Assembly (NCBI GenBank): GCA_902479095.1
Contig: CABSNL010000016.1
Location: 1-38,805, forward strand
Length of the DNA stretch: 38,805 bases
Direction: 5' to 3'
Source: an uncultured Collinsella sp.
GTDB lineage: Bacteria; Actinomycetota; Coriobacteriia; Coriobacteriales; Coriobacteriaceae
The notes beneath the pieces are model-generated. The model worked only from the letters and a program-made list of their open reading frames with translations, did not search any database and was not told where the DNA came from. Made by a program: the position numbers and the translations under genes. How positions within the stretch are numbered: the stretch's first letter is position 1; each line of letters opens with the position of its first letter. Below are positions 1 to 8,105 of this stretch, in pieces.

Positions 1-314
1 AGCTTGCCGAGGACGCCGAGTCCGGTCTTGCCTATGAGTTCCGCGCCAACCTGCGTGAGGGCAAGCTCGAGTTTACGGCGGCCCCCCAGTATCCGTGGTT
101 CCAGGTCAACAACATGGGCCTCGAGCGTCCGTTGTTCTTTAAGGGCGAGGGCACTCATCATGTGCGCCTGGTCGTTGACGACGATATCGCGACCATCTTT
201 GTCGATGATGTTGCGCTTAACGCGCGCTTCTGCAATAAGCAGGGCCAGGGTGTGGCACTGACGGTCACCGACGGTACGCTCAAGTGCGCAAATGCAACGA
301 TCGCGTCTCTGTAA
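1..314 (+). CDS. Probable GH32 fructosidase, C-terminal end only (partial)
   Basis: An open frame enters from the left edge (codons in phase with position 3) and stops at 312-314, giving about 103 residues. The end of the peptide reads VRLVVDDDIATIFVDD followed by VALNARF. This resembles the C-terminal beta-sandwich of family 32 glycoside hydrolases, which often carries a v-IF-v-d-g-aLtsR block; the complete GH32 gene downstream ends with MVEIFANGG and ALTSRTY at the equivalent place. The stop lies only 45 bases before the PTS gene, so the two are probably co-transcribed. The GH32 assignment rests on the C-terminal module and sugar context alone; the catalytic Asp and Glu motifs lie outside the window. 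A different beta-sandwich carbohydrate enzyme is possible. Confidence 0.5.
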   Translation, partial: LAEDAESGLAYEFRANLREGKLEFTAAPQYPWFQVNNMGLERPLFFKGEGTHHVRLVVDDDIATIFVDDVALNARFCNKQGQGVALTVTDGTLKCANATIASL

Positions 315-321
315 TGGCATC

Positions 322-331
322 AAAACGTTTT
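322..331. promoter_or_regulatory. LacI-family-like operator AAAACGTTTT before the PTS gene
   Basis: A perfect 10-bp palindrome with a central CG lies in the 45-bp gap before the PTS gene. A TATGAT hexamer (331-336) touches its right edge and could act as a -10 box, although no good -35 is visible. Palindromes centred on CG in an AAACGTTT context are typical binding sites of LacI/GalR-family repressors, which commonly control sucrose genes. No regulator gene lies in the window. A related 12-bp palindrome occurs at 36168-36179. Confidence 0.4.
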
Positions 332-359
332 ATGATTTCGTAAGGGAATGGAGAGGAAC

Positions 360-1811
360 ATGGACTACAAAGTAGTGTCTCAGCAAGTCGTCGATAACGT
401 CGGCGGTCTGGAGAACATCGAGGGCGCCACGCATTGCGTTACGCGTCTGCGTCTGGTGCTCAAGGATACGAGCAAGTACAACAAGGCCGAGCTCGAGAAC
501 ATCGATGGCGTCAAGGGCGTGCTGTACAACAGCGGACAGCTCATGATCATCTTCGGCACCGGTACCGTCAACAAGGTCTACGACGAGTTTATGGCTCTGA
601 CGGGCGTTAAGGAGATCAGCGCTTCCGAGGTCAAGGGCGCCGAGGCGGACAAGAAGGGCAAGTTCTTCTCGGTCCTCAAGGTATTCTCGGACATCTTTAT
701 CCCCATCATTCCCGCTTTCGTCGGCGCTGCTATCATCATCGGCCTTAAGTCGCTGATCGTTGCCAACGGCCTCTTTGGCATGGAGGGCAGCCTTGCCGAC
801 CACAGCGAGTTCCTCAAGAACCTCGCAAGCTTCTTTGCCATTATCGCCACCACGTTTGACTACCTGCCTGTCCTGGTTATGTACAGCGCGGTGAAGCGTT
901 TTGGCGGTAACCCGATTCTGGGCATCCTCGTCGGTATCGTCATGGTTCACCCGAGCCTTATGAACCGCAACACGTTCGTTATGGACCCGACGGGTGCTGA
1001 GTACTGGAACTTTGGTCCGCTCTCCATTCCCATGGTTGCTTTCCAGGGCGGCGTGTTCCCTGCAATCCTGACTGCCTGGTTTATGGCCAAGGTCGAAAAG
1101 ATTGCCCAGAAGTACATCCCCGAGGTCGTTTCGTTCGTCTTTGTCCCGACCGTTACCCTGATTCTTGCTAACGTCGCCCTGTTCACCGTGTTCGGCCCGC
1201 TCGGCAACCTGATCGGCGACGTCCTCGCCGGTGTAATCGATATCCTGTACAACAGGATGGGCGTCTTCGGTGCCTTTGTCTTTGCCGCATTCCTGCAGCC
1301 GCTCGTCGTTACCGGTACGCATCAGTTCATCCAGGGTATCGAGGCAAACCTCGTCGCCACGACTGGCTTCAACTACATCCAGGCTATCTGGTCGGTTTCC
1401 ATCATCGCCCAGGGCGGCGGCGCCATCGGCATGTATCTCATTCACAAGAAGCACTCCAAAGAGCGCAACATCTGCATGTCGTCCTTTATCCCGACGCTGG
1501 TCGGTATCTCCGAGCCCGCAATCTTTGCTGCAAACATGCGCTACTCGATCATCCCGTTCGTCTGCGCTTGCATCGGTGCAGGCTGCGGCGGTGCCTTCGT
1601 GAAGCTCTTTGAGGTGCGCGCTATCGGTCAGGGTCTGACCGGTGTGCTTGGCCTGCTCATCGTTACGCCCGAGACGCTCGTGTGGTATGTGGCCGGCAAT
1701 CTCATCGCCTTCATCGTGCCGATCGTCTTGATCTTTGCCTACAACAAGGCAAAGGGCGTGCCGACCACCGATGAAGAGGGCGCTGGCGCTGGCTTCGACG
1801 TTAGCTTCTAG
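360..1811 (+). CDS. scrA: PTS transporter subunit EIIBC, sucrose type
   Basis: A 483-residue membrane permease that imports a disaccharide while phosphorylating it, probably sucrose to sucrose-6-phosphate. Residues 1-80 form the EIIB domain with the phospho-cysteine Cys26 in HCVTRLR. From about residue 100 on there is a hydrophobic EIIC domain of roughly ten membrane segments. There is no C-terminal EIIA domain, so phosphate must come from a separate EIIA (often a glucose-type one). I chose ATG 360 because GGAGAGG lies 5-11 bases upstream; the in-frame ATG at 348 has no usable ribosome site. Flanking GH32 genes make sucrose the likely substrate, although trehalose- and beta-glucoside-type EIIBC are close relatives. 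Transport type is near certain; sugar specificity is inferred. Confidence 0.88.
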   Translation: MDYKVVSQQVVDNVGGLENIEGATHCVTRLRLVLKDTSKYNKAELENIDGVKGVLYNSGQLMIIFGTGTVNKVYDEFMALTGVKEISASEVKGAEADKKGKFFSVLKVFSDIFIPIIPAFVGAAIIIGLKSLIVANGLFGMEGSLADHSEFLKNLASFFAIIATTFDYLPVLVMYSAVKRFGGNPILGILVGIVMVHPSLMNRNTFVMDPTGAEYWNFGPLSIPMVAFQGGVFPAILTAWFMAKVEKIAQKYIPEVVSFVFVPTVTLILANVALFTVFGPLGNLIGDVLAGVIDILYNRMGVFGAFVFAAFLQPLVVTGTHQFIQGIEANLVATTGFNYIQAIWSVSIIAQGGGAIGMYLIHKKHSKERNICMSSFIPTLVGISEPAIFAANMRYSIIPFVCACIGAGCGGAFVKLFEVRAIGQGLTGVLGLLIVTPETLVWYVAGNLIAFIVPIVLIFAYNKAKGVPTTDEEGAGAGFDVSF

Positions 1812-1850
1812 TTGAGCCGTTCAGCGTAATCTGAGGATAAGTCCATTTGA

Positions 1851-1888
1851 GGAAGGGCGTTCGACTCGTGTGAGTCGAGCGTCCTTCC
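1851..1888 (+). other. 17-bp intercistronic hairpin between PTS and hydrolase genes
   Basis: Arms 1851-1867 and 1872-1888 pair over 17 bp (two G-U wobbles) around a GTGT loop. The following bases are CTATAG, so there is no U-tract and it is not a convincing intrinsic terminator. It ends 18 bases before the hydrolase ATG. It may stabilise or process the transcript, or modulate translation of the downstream gene. Confidence 0.6.
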
Positions 1889-1906
1889 CTATAGACGAGA
1901 AAGCCA

Positions 1907-3355
1907 ATGGCGATGTTTAATCAAAAAAATAAGGTGACGCGCACGGACTATGAGCAGTGGCGTGCCGGACAGGATGAGACGGCAGGTCGCATCGCGTCCG
2001 ACCCCGATAGGCTCCTGTTCCATGTGGAGCCTGAGCTTGGCTGGCTCAACGACCCCAACGGTTTGGTGCAGATCGGTGATACGTATCACATCTATCACCA
2101 ATACGATCCATTCGATGCTGCGCATGGCGGTCCAGTGCTTTGGAATCATCTGACGACAAAGGATTTTGTGACGTACGAGAATCGCGGCCCTGTGCTGTTC
2201 CCCGATTCTAATTTGGATGCGAGTGGAGCGTATTCTGGTTCTGCCTTTGTACACGACGGCAAGATTCACTACTTCTATACCGGCAACGTCAAGCATTTTG
2301 ACCGCGATGATTACGACTACGTGTTGACGGGCCGTGAGCAAAACCAGATTCATATGGTTACCGAGAACCCCGACGAATTGGGCGAGAAGCGCATAGCTAT
2401 TGGACCGGTCGATTACCCCGACGATATCGGTACGCACGCGCGCGACCCCAAGATCCTTGAACACGACAGTATCTACTACATGGTTCTCGGCGCTCGTACG
2501 AAAGACGACCGCGGCTGCGTGCTTGTCTATACCTCGCGTGATCTAGAGGACTGGGGCTATGCGACGCGCATTGAGCTGGGCGAGAAGTTTGGCTTTATGT
2601 GGGAGTGTCCTGATCTGTTTGAGCTCGATGGCGAGCTTATTCTCGTTTGCTGTCCGCAGGGCGTGCCCGCCGATGGTTGGCGTTACCGCAATCCGCACCA
2701 GTGCGTGTGGTTCTCCATCGAGGCCGATTGGGAGGCGCCGAGCTTTAAGATCACCGGGCAGGGCATGCCCCCGATGGTCGATGCCGGCTTTGATTTCTAC
2801 GCACCGCAGTCCTTTGAGGATGCTGCGGGTCGGCGTTTGATGATCGGGTGGTCGGGTTGCCCCGATGCGACGGCAAAAAGCCCGACGGTGGCACGCGGGT
2901 GGCAGTGCGCGTTGACGGTGCCGCGAGAGCTGAGCATACGCGATGGTAAGCTCTGTCAGCAGCCGGCGCACGAGATTGAGAAGATGCGCGGCGACTGCGT
3001 TCGCGCGACAGGCGGTGAAACCGTTGAGGAGCCGGGCCGCCTGTTTGATCTCGTGGTTTCCTGTGAGGGCGCCAAGATGGTCGAGCTCGAAATCCGCAAG
3101 GGTGTCTTTGTGCGTTATATGGACGGGATGCTTACCCTCGATATGGGTGACGAAGGCTATGGGCGCGACCAGAGGTCGATCGAGCTCGGCGAGCTTCGCG
3201 ACCTACGCGTGCTTTCGGACACTACGATGGTCGAGATTTTTGCAAATGGCGGCGAGGCGGCACTTACGAGCCGTACCTATTCGCCGGCGGTTCCGGCGAT
3301 GGAGCTGCACGCCGAGGGTGCGGCATCGATGAATTTCTACCGCCTCGTGCATTAA
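1907..3355 (+). CDS. scrB: Sucrose-6-phosphate hydrolase / beta-fructofuranosidase (GH32)
   Basis: A 482-residue cytoplasmic enzyme expected to cleave sucrose-6-phosphate delivered by the adjacent PTS into glucose-6-phosphate and fructose. All three GH32 catalytic motifs are present: WLNDPNG at residues 46-52 (nucleophile Asp49), RDP at 179-181 (transition-state stabiliser Asp180) and WECPD with acid/base Glu233. The five-bladed propeller occupies roughly residues 35-340; the C-terminal beta-sandwich follows and ends in EIFANGG and ALTSRTY. No signal peptide is seen, which fits an intracellular phosphorylated substrate. The start is ATG 1907; ATG 1913 is an equally plausible alternative since the ribosome site (GAGAAAG) is weak. 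The length is normal for ScrB. Family assignment is certain; the phosphorylated substrate is inferred from the PTS neighbour. Confidence 0.93.
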   Translation: MAMFNQKNKVTRTDYEQWRAGQDETAGRIASDPDRLLFHVEPELGWLNDPNGLVQIGDTYHIYHQYDPFDAAHGGPVLWNHLTTKDFVTYENRGPVLFPDSNLDASGAYSGSAFVHDGKIHYFYTGNVKHFDRDDYDYVLTGREQNQIHMVTENPDELGEKRIAIGPVDYPDDIGTHARDPKILEHDSIYYMVLGARTKDDRGCVLVYTSRDLEDWGYATRIELGEKFGFMWECPDLFELDGELILVCCPQGVPADGWRYRNPHQCVWFSIEADWEAPSFKITGQGMPPMVDAGFDFYAPQSFEDAAGRRLMIGWSGCPDATAKSPTVARGWQCALTVPRELSIRDGKLCQQPAHEIEKMRGDCVRATGGETVEEPGRLFDLVVSCEGAKMVELEIRKGVFVRYMDGMLTLDMGDEGYGRDQRSIELGELRDLRVLSDTTMVEIFANGGEAALTSRTYSPAVPAMELHAEGAASMNFYRLVH

Positions 3356-3507
3356 CCGTGCATGGAGTACGATTGCACTTGCTGGGCGGAATGTGTCGCA
3401 GTTACCGCGGCCAGCTACCGTTTATCGCGTATAGCGACCGTTTGCGGAATAAGTAACACTCCTTAATAAACCGTGTAGAATCTCAGGATGCACGGAGTTT
3501 TCCAGGG

Positions 3508-3544
3508 AGACGCTGTCCTTTGTTGTGTGCAAGGGGCGGCGTCT
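3508..3544 (+). other. Leader hairpin upstream of the degV gene
   Basis: The 275-base gap between the hydrolase and degV contains one notable structure. Arms 3508-3520 and 3531-3544 form a 13-bp stem (two wobbles, one bulge, AGACGC against GCGTCT) with a 10-nt loop, followed by CTCTTT. It could be a weak terminator for the sucrose operon or part of the degV leader. A TAGAAT hexamer at 3476-3481 is a possible -10 box just before it, with no clear -35. Confidence 0.35.
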
Positions 3545-3630
3545 CTTTGGCGCTTGGACGCCGTTGTGCAACAGTGCGGCGGCGCGTGCCATGTATTGAA
3601 AAGCCAATGTTGAGATGGGTCGTGATAATA

Positions 3631-4485
3631 ATGGGCAAGTACGTAATCGTGGTTGAGTCTGGGTCGGATGTGACGCCGGAGCTTTGCGAACGCTACGGCA
3701 TCGTGCGCGTGCCCATGCATGTCACGATTGGTGACGAGACCGTCGAGGACGGTTCGATCGATCCGCTCGAGATTTACTCACGCTGCAACGAGTTTGGCGT
3801 GATGCCCAAGACCAGTGGCTGCGCGCCTGCGGATTTTGCTCACGTGTACGATCGTATCCATGCCGAGCAGCCCGATGCGACCATTCTACATCTTGCGTAC
3901 TCCGAGGCCACGACCTGCTCGCATCAATCATCGAAGATCGCCGCCAAGGGTCGCGAATACGTCTACTCCATGGACACGCGTTTTGTCTCGGTGGGCCAGT
4001 CGCTCGTTGTCGTCGAGACTGCCAAATACATCGAGGCTCACCCCGATGCCACCGTCGACGAGATCTTTGCATTTACGAACTCCGTCATGGACCGTGTGCT
4101 GCTGGGCTTTGTTCCTACCGACCTAGCCTTCCTTAAGGCAGGCGGTCGTCTGTCCAACGTGGCATTCCTTGGCGCCCACCTGCTCAAGATTAAGCCCTGC
4201 ATTGAGGTGACGGGCGGCAAGTTCGTGGCAACCAAGAAATTCCGCGGCTCTATGCTCAAATGCGCCCGCGCCTTTATTGACCACATGGTTGCGAAAGGCG
4301 AGATTGACTACTCGCACATTGGCTTGGCGTATTCGGTGGGCCTTTCCCAGGAGCTGCGCGACGACATGGAAGTCTATGCGCACGACCTGGGCTTTAAGGA
4401 CGTTACTTGGACTCAGGTTGGCGGCGTCATCTCGAGCCATTGCGGCCCGACCGCCTTCGGTGCGGTGCTGACGCTTAAGGCGTAA
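3631..4485 (+). CDS. DegV family fatty-acid-binding protein
   Basis: A protein of 284 residues. The N-terminus (YVIVVESGSDVTPELCERYG) matches the DegV opening IVTDSxSDLxxE, followed by PMHVTIGDE, the SGCAPADF block (family: TSqPspgdF) and a C-terminal half with LKAGGRLSN and HCGPTAFG, all family landmarks. DegV proteins (FakB in Firmicutes) bind a single fatty acid and present it to the kinase FakA for phosphorylation and use in membrane lipid synthesis. No fakA gene is seen here. I used ATG 3631 because it begins at the family's usual N-terminus; the in-frame ATG 3607 would add eight residues and neither has a strong ribosome site. The lipid ligand is unknown. Family is firm, role inferred. 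Confidence 0.88.
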   Translation: MGKYVIVVESGSDVTPELCERYGIVRVPMHVTIGDETVEDGSIDPLEIYSRCNEFGVMPKTSGCAPADFAHVYDRIHAEQPDATILHLAYSEATTCSHQSSKIAAKGREYVYSMDTRFVSVGQSLVVVETAKYIEAHPDATVDEIFAFTNSVMDRVLLGFVPTDLAFLKAGGRLSNVAFLGAHLLKIKPCIEVTGGKFVATKKFRGSMLKCARAFIDHMVAKGEIDYSHIGLAYSVGLSQELRDDMEVYAHDLGFKDVTWTQVGGVISSHCGPTAFGAVLTLKA

Positions 4486-4577
4486 AGGCCGCAGGCGAGC
4501 GTTCTTCAGCCTGACATCTCGACGTAGCCCCCAGCCATGGTGATGGGGGATAGATTAAAACGTGCCGTTCTAGTCCG

Positions 4578-4609
4578 AAACGTTTAAACGCAAACGCATG
4601 GGCTAGAAT
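4578..4609 (+). promoter_or_regulatory. Candidate pflA promoter with overlapping palindromes
   Basis: TAGAAT at 4604-4609 is a plausible -10 box about 50 bases before the pflA start. The -35 zone is occupied by CGTTTAAACG (4581-4590), a perfect 10-bp palindrome that overlaps a second palindrome AAACGTTT (4578-4585). Their position over the -35 would suit a repressor. No -35 consensus is visible, so this is a suggestion only. Confidence 0.3.
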
Positions 4610-4659
4610 GACTCTGGCATTTTAATTGGTTGCATCCAAGGAGAGGCAAGGTAGCGCGA

Positions 4660-5478
4660 ATGGCAGAAATGACGCTTGAGGGTGTGGACGCTCGTCCCGA
4701 GGACTCTGCGTTTGCCCTTGGCCGCGTGCATTCGATCGAGACGATGGGAACGGTCGACGGACCCGGCATCCGCTTTGTGGTGTTTGTTCAGGGCTGTCCC
4801 ATGCGCTGCGCGTATTGCCACAATCCCGATACCTGGTCGGTCAACGGCGGCACCATGGTGACCGTCGAACACCTGATGGATGAGTTCCAGAGTAACCACG
4901 AGTTCTATCGCAGCGGTGGCATTACGGTGTCCGGCGGCGAGCCGCTCCTGCAGCCCGAGTTTTTGGCCGATCTGTTTCGTGCTATGCATAACAACCCCGA
5001 TGGCCGTGTACATACCTGCCTAGATAGCTGTGGCTATGCATTTGACCCCAACCACCCCGAGAAGTTCGATGCCGTGCTCAACGAGACCGACATGGTACTG
5101 CTCGATATTAAGCATGCCGACCCGGTCGAGCATAAAAAGCTGACCGGTTGCGATCCCGCACGCATCTTGGCGTTCGGCGATGAACTTGCACGTCGCAAGA
5201 TCAAGGTCGTTATCCGCCACGTGGTGGTGCCGGGCATTACCGACACGGTGGAGGAGTGCGATAAGCTCGGTCGCCTCATCGCTCCATGGCACAACGTGGT
5301 GGGCCTGGAAATGCTGCCGTATCACACGATGGGTGTCGTCAAGTACGAGCAACTGGGCATTCCCTATAAGCTTGAGGGCGTACCTCAGATGGATACCGCG
5401 CGCATGCCCGAGCTGCGCAATGCCGTTATGACCGGTATGAAAAAGCGCCGTGCGGAGCTCAGGTCGGCCATCGGCTAA
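4660..5478 (+). CDS. pflA: Pyruvate formate-lyase activating enzyme (radical SAM)
   Basis: A 272-residue iron-sulfur enzyme that uses S-adenosylmethionine to install the glycyl radical on pyruvate formate-lyase, switching on anaerobic pyruvate cleavage to acetyl-CoA and formate. The radical SAM cluster motif CPMRCAYC places Cys46, Cys50 and Cys53 with the family-specific CX3CX2C spacing, followed by HNPDTW. SGGEPLLQ is the SAM-binding GGE motif, and TVDGPGIRFVVFVQGC before the cluster is a strong PflA signature. The start is ATG 4660, preceded by AAGGAGAGG and a nearer AAGG; an upstream in-frame TTG (4630) has no ribosome site. No pflB lies next to it, so the lyase it activates must be elsewhere. 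Activases of related glycyl radical enzymes are the alternative. Confidence 0.9.
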   Translation: MAEMTLEGVDARPEDSAFALGRVHSIETMGTVDGPGIRFVVFVQGCPMRCAYCHNPDTWSVNGGTMVTVEHLMDEFQSNHEFYRSGGITVSGGEPLLQPEFLADLFRAMHNNPDGRVHTCLDSCGYAFDPNHPEKFDAVLNETDMVLLDIKHADPVEHKKLTGCDPARILAFGDELARRKIKVVIRHVVVPGITDTVEECDKLGRLIAPWHNVVGLEMLPYHTMGVVKYEQLGIPYKLEGVPQMDTARMPELRNAVMTGMKKRRAELRSAIG

Positions 5479-5604
5479 CAAGCTATTTTTGCCCCTTTAT
5501 GATACCCGAGCTGTACTGGCCTAACGGCTTGGTGCTGACGCGGTTGAGCCAAAATGCTGGTACCATACCGTGGATAAGCAATTTGCACGGATTTGGGGGA
5601 TGGC

Positions 5605-6345
5605 ATGGCAACCATCGCAATCATAGGCGCACTCGAAAAAGAGGTTGCGCAGATTAAGGAAGAGCTGAGTGGCGCGCATGAGTCGCAGGAGGCGGGCTTG
5701 ACCGTTGTGAACGGTGGGCTTTCGGGTCTGACGGTAGTCGCCACGACGGCAGGCATGGGGACCGTGAACGCCGCTGCCGCAACGCAGCATCTCATCAGCA
5801 AATACGCCCCGCAGGCCGTTGTGTTTTCGGGCATTGCGGGCGGCCTAAACCCTAAACTCCATATTAACGACGTGGTTATAGGCAAGTGCCTGCGCTATCT
5901 GGATACCGATACGGCACTCATCGCCGAGTCCGCGCCGGGGCTCGAGGAGTTTGCCTCGACGCCGGCGTTGGTTGATGTTGCCGCCGCCGTGCTTGCCGAG
6001 CATGGATTTGTGGATGCCTCGGCGGATGAGAACTCTGCGGAGAAGGACCCCAAGCAGTTCCTGTGTGGCACTATCGCCACGGGTGACCGCTTTGTTACGG
6101 GTGACGCCATGCGTAACGCTGCGCTTGAGGCCACGCATGCCGATTGCGTCGAGATGGAGGGCGCGGCAATTGCGCACATCGCGGCCAAGAATGGTGCCGA
6201 TTGCCTGGTGCTGCGCGCTATCAGCGATAATTGTGACGAGGCATATGACGCGTTTTGCGAGCGCGAGTTCGATCTGGACGAGTACGCTCGCACCGCGAGC
6301 GGCATCACGCTTGACATCGTTCGTCGTATCGCCGCCGCGCAATAG
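5605..6345 (+). CDS. mtnN: 5'-methylthioadenosine/S-adenosylhomocysteine nucleosidase
   Basis: A cytosolic enzyme of 246 residues that hydrolyses adenine from methylthioadenosine, S-adenosylhomocysteine and 5'-deoxyadenosine. The N-terminus TIAIIGALEKEV carries the glutamate seen in the MtnN consensus IIGAMxEE. VVFSGIAGGLNP and the VEMEGAAIAHIA segment (purine and ribose binding) are present, and the catalytic acid lies in RAISDNCDE. An extra stretch around residues 105-160 makes it slightly longer than the E. coli enzyme (232). The start is ATG 5605 after GGGGGA. It lies downstream of pflA, whose radical SAM chemistry produces 5'-deoxyadenosine, a known MtnN substrate, so the proximity may be meaningful, though a 126-base gap separates them. 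Confidence 0.9.
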   Translation: MATIAIIGALEKEVAQIKEELSGAHESQEAGLTVVNGGLSGLTVVATTAGMGTVNAAAATQHLISKYAPQAVVFSGIAGGLNPKLHINDVVIGKCLRYLDTDTALIAESAPGLEEFASTPALVDVAAAVLAEHGFVDASADENSAEKDPKQFLCGTIATGDRFVTGDAMRNAALEATHADCVEMEGAAIAHIAAKNGADCLVLRAISDNCDEAYDAFCEREFDLDEYARTASGITLDIVRRIAAAQ

Positions 6346-6384
6346 CACGCCCGTTTTGTAAAAACCTACGACCAAGGAGTGTCC

Positions 6385-6975
6385 ATGGCCGATTCCATTA
6401 ACTATCAGCTTGCCAAGTTCGTTGCCAGCTACGGCAAGGTTTCGCAGATTCCCGAGTCCACCTGCCCTGAGGTGAGCTTCGTCGGCCGCTCCAACGTGGG
6501 CAAGTCCTCCATCATGAACAAGCTATTTGGCCGCAAGAACCTCGTCAAGGTTTCGAGCACACCGGGCAAGACGAGCAACATCAATTTCTTCGAGGCCGAC
6601 GACGTGCACTTTGTCGACCTGCCGGGTTACGGTTTCGCCCGCCGTTCCAAGGCCGAGCGCGACCGCTGGGCCGAGCTCATCGGCGACTTCTTCGACTCAG
6701 AGCGCAGCTTTAACCTGGTTGTGTCGCTGGTGGACATTCGCCACGACCCCAGTAAACTCGACCATGACATGATCGACTACCTGCAGGGCAACGAGTTCAA
6801 CTTTATCGTCTGCCTCACCAAAGCCGACAAGCTCAGCCGCACCCAACAGGCCCGCCAGGCAGCAGCCATCAAAAAGCAGCTCAACGTCCCGGCCGAGAAC
6901 GTAATCATCACAAGCTCCCAGACCGGCGTGGGCATCGACGTACTCAAAAAGCGCATCGCCGAGGCTTGCCTCTAA
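6385..6975 (+). CDS. engB: Ribosome biogenesis GTP-binding protein EngB/YsxC
   Basis: A 196-residue GTPase of the TrmE-Era-EngA-EngB group, required for maturation of the large ribosomal subunit in bacteria that have been studied. G1 is GRSNVGKSS, the switch I threonine lies in SSTPGKTSNINFF, G3 is DLPGYGFA, G4 is TKADK and G5 is SSQTG, all in the EngB-specific form. The start is ATG 6385, five bases after AAGGAG (6374-6379); an in-frame GTG at 6379 overlaps that ribosome site and is rejected. It follows mtnN by 39 bases on the same strand and may be co-transcribed. Its end faces the thrB end across the large palindrome at 7036-7218. Normal length for the family. Confidence 0.95.
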   Translation: MADSINYQLAKFVASYGKVSQIPESTCPEVSFVGRSNVGKSSIMNKLFGRKNLVKVSSTPGKTSNINFFEADDVHFVDLPGYGFARRSKAERDRWAELIGDFFDSERSFNLVVSLVDIRHDPSKLDHDMIDYLQGNEFNFIVCLTKADKLSRTQQARQAAAIKKQLNVPAENVIITSSQTGVGIDVLKKRIAEACL

Positions 6976-7035
6976 TAAGTGCTCCTATCAATAAAATGCA
7001 GAACATCAGCCCGGCGACTTTCCAGAGCGTAGGTC

Positions 7036-7218
7036 CCTGTAGCCGCCGCCGGCGAAGTTAACATAGGGGAGGCCAGGGGCTTTGCCCCCAAATCTTTCCG
7101 CAGGACGGCAGGACCCCCGCCGCACGAAGTGCACAGCGGGGGTCCTGTCATGTCCGAGGACGATTTGGGGGCAAAGCCCCTGGCCTCCCCGGCGAGTATA
7201 CGGGACGGCGACTACAGG
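7036..7218. repeat. Long nested palindrome, family A copy 1 (between convergent engB and thrB)
   Basis: About 183 bp that fold almost end to end. Outer stem: 7036-7048 with 7206-7218 (CCTGTAG with CTACAGG; C/A mismatches on the plus strand become G-U on the minus-strand RNA). Main stem: a perfect 29 bp, 7066-7094 with 7162-7190. Then TCC (7097-7099) with GGA (7158-7160) and GGAC (7103-7106) with GTCC (7152-7155) flank a small internal loop. Inner stem: a perfect 12 bp, 7109-7120 with 7136-7147. Tip: GCAC-GAA-GTGC at 7122-7132. The right outer arm includes the stop codon of thrB. It probably terminates transcription from both sides. A second family member is at 18493-18677. Confidence 0.9.
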
Positions 7219-8093
7219 TATTCGATCTGGGCGCCTTCCGTGTCGCACGTGAGGATATGCGTGTCGCACTTGGGGAACTGTTCGCGCAGCTTGACCTGCA
7301 GGAATTTTGCCACGATGGTGTCGTCGGTCACCGCCATAAGGGTCGAGCCCGAACCGCTGATCCAGATGGTCTTGGCGCCTCCGTTAAGGCAGGTGTCGCG
7401 CACGGCGTTGTAGTCGGGGATGAGGCGGCGGCGATAGGGCTCCTGGATGCGGTCGTCATTGGCGGCGGCAATCAGGTCAAGGTCGCCGGTCTCCAGACCG
7501 CGCGTCATGCCAGCAATGCGGCCCATTTGCCATACGGCGGTGGAGAGTGGAATCTCCTGTGGCACAACCTTGCGGGCCTCGCTCGTATGCACCTCGTAGG
7601 GCGGAATCACGGTAATAAAACGCAAGCGATCGCTCACCTCGTAGCGCAGACATTGGGGGAGCGAATCGGTCGGCGTAAAGGAGCAGACGGCGCCGCCAAG
7701 GATGGCGGGAGCGACGTTATCAGGATGCCCCTCGACTTCGGTGGCAATGCGAACAAGCTCGGCACGGTCGACGGTGTGGCCCGTCAGTGCGGCGGCTGCC
7801 ATGATGCCGGCGACGACGCAGGTGGAGCTGGAGCCCAGGCCGCGGGCGACGGGCACGTCGGTCTGGATGTCGATGGCAACGGGGAAGGCCGGCTCGCCCC
7901 ATGCGGCCAGCGCATCGACAAAGCTCACATAGACCAGGTTATTCTCGTTTTGGAACTCCTTGGGGCAGCCCGTGATGGTGAGCTTGTCGGCGCGCTCGAA
8001 GGTGAAGTGCGAGTAGAGGCTGACGGCCATGCCGAGGGTGTCGTAGCCGATGCCTAGGTTGGCGCTGGTTGCTGGGACGGTGATTTTGATCAT
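7212..8093 (-). CDS. thrB: Homoserine kinase (GHMP family)
   Basis: A 293-residue cytosolic enzyme that phosphorylates homoserine with ATP, the penultimate step to threonine. The GHMP kinase ATP loop PVARGLGSSS is followed by the helix CVVAGIMAAAAL; TVPATSANLGIGYDTLGMA is the ThrB N-terminal motif and GSGSTLMAV is the third GHMP motif. ATG 8093 is chosen because AGGAGGA ends about six bases upstream and MIKITVPATSANLG is the family's normal N-terminus. An upstream in-frame extension would run through the palindrome and is rejected. It lies downstream of thrC on the same strand, but a thrC terminator and a large leader palindrome separate them, so thrB may have its own control. The last codons overlap the family A palindrome. 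Confidence 0.95.
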   Translation of the reverse strand: MIKITVPATSANLGIGYDTLGMAVSLYSHFTFERADKLTITGCPKEFQNENNLVYVSFVDALAAWGEPAFPVAIDIQTDVPVARGLGSSSTCVVAGIMAAAALTGHTVDRAELVRIATEVEGHPDNVAPAILGGAVCSFTPTDSLPQCLRYEVSDRLRFITVIPPYEVHTSEARKVVPQEIPLSTAVWQMGRIAGMTRGLETGDLDLIAAANDDRIQEPYRRRLIPDYNAVRDTCLNGGAKTIWISGSGSTLMAVTDDTIVAKFLQVKLREQFPKCDTHILTCDTEGAQIEYL

Positions 8094-8105
8094 GTGGGTC
8101 CTCCT

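Noticed and set aside
330..1454. A 374-codon minus-strand frame opposite the PTS gene
   Set aside because: It is an antisense shadow caused by GC-rich codon bias; composition is low-complexity and the plus strand encodes a clear EIIBC protein. The same applies to the long frames opposite lysC, dxs, the ABC exporter, scrB and others.
7129..7413. A 94-codon plus-strand frame containing MSEDDLGAKPLASP
   Set aside because: It translates the palindromic repeat and the antisense of thrB. Similar peptides arise from the second copy of the repeat, so such hypothetical proteins are artefacts of the element.
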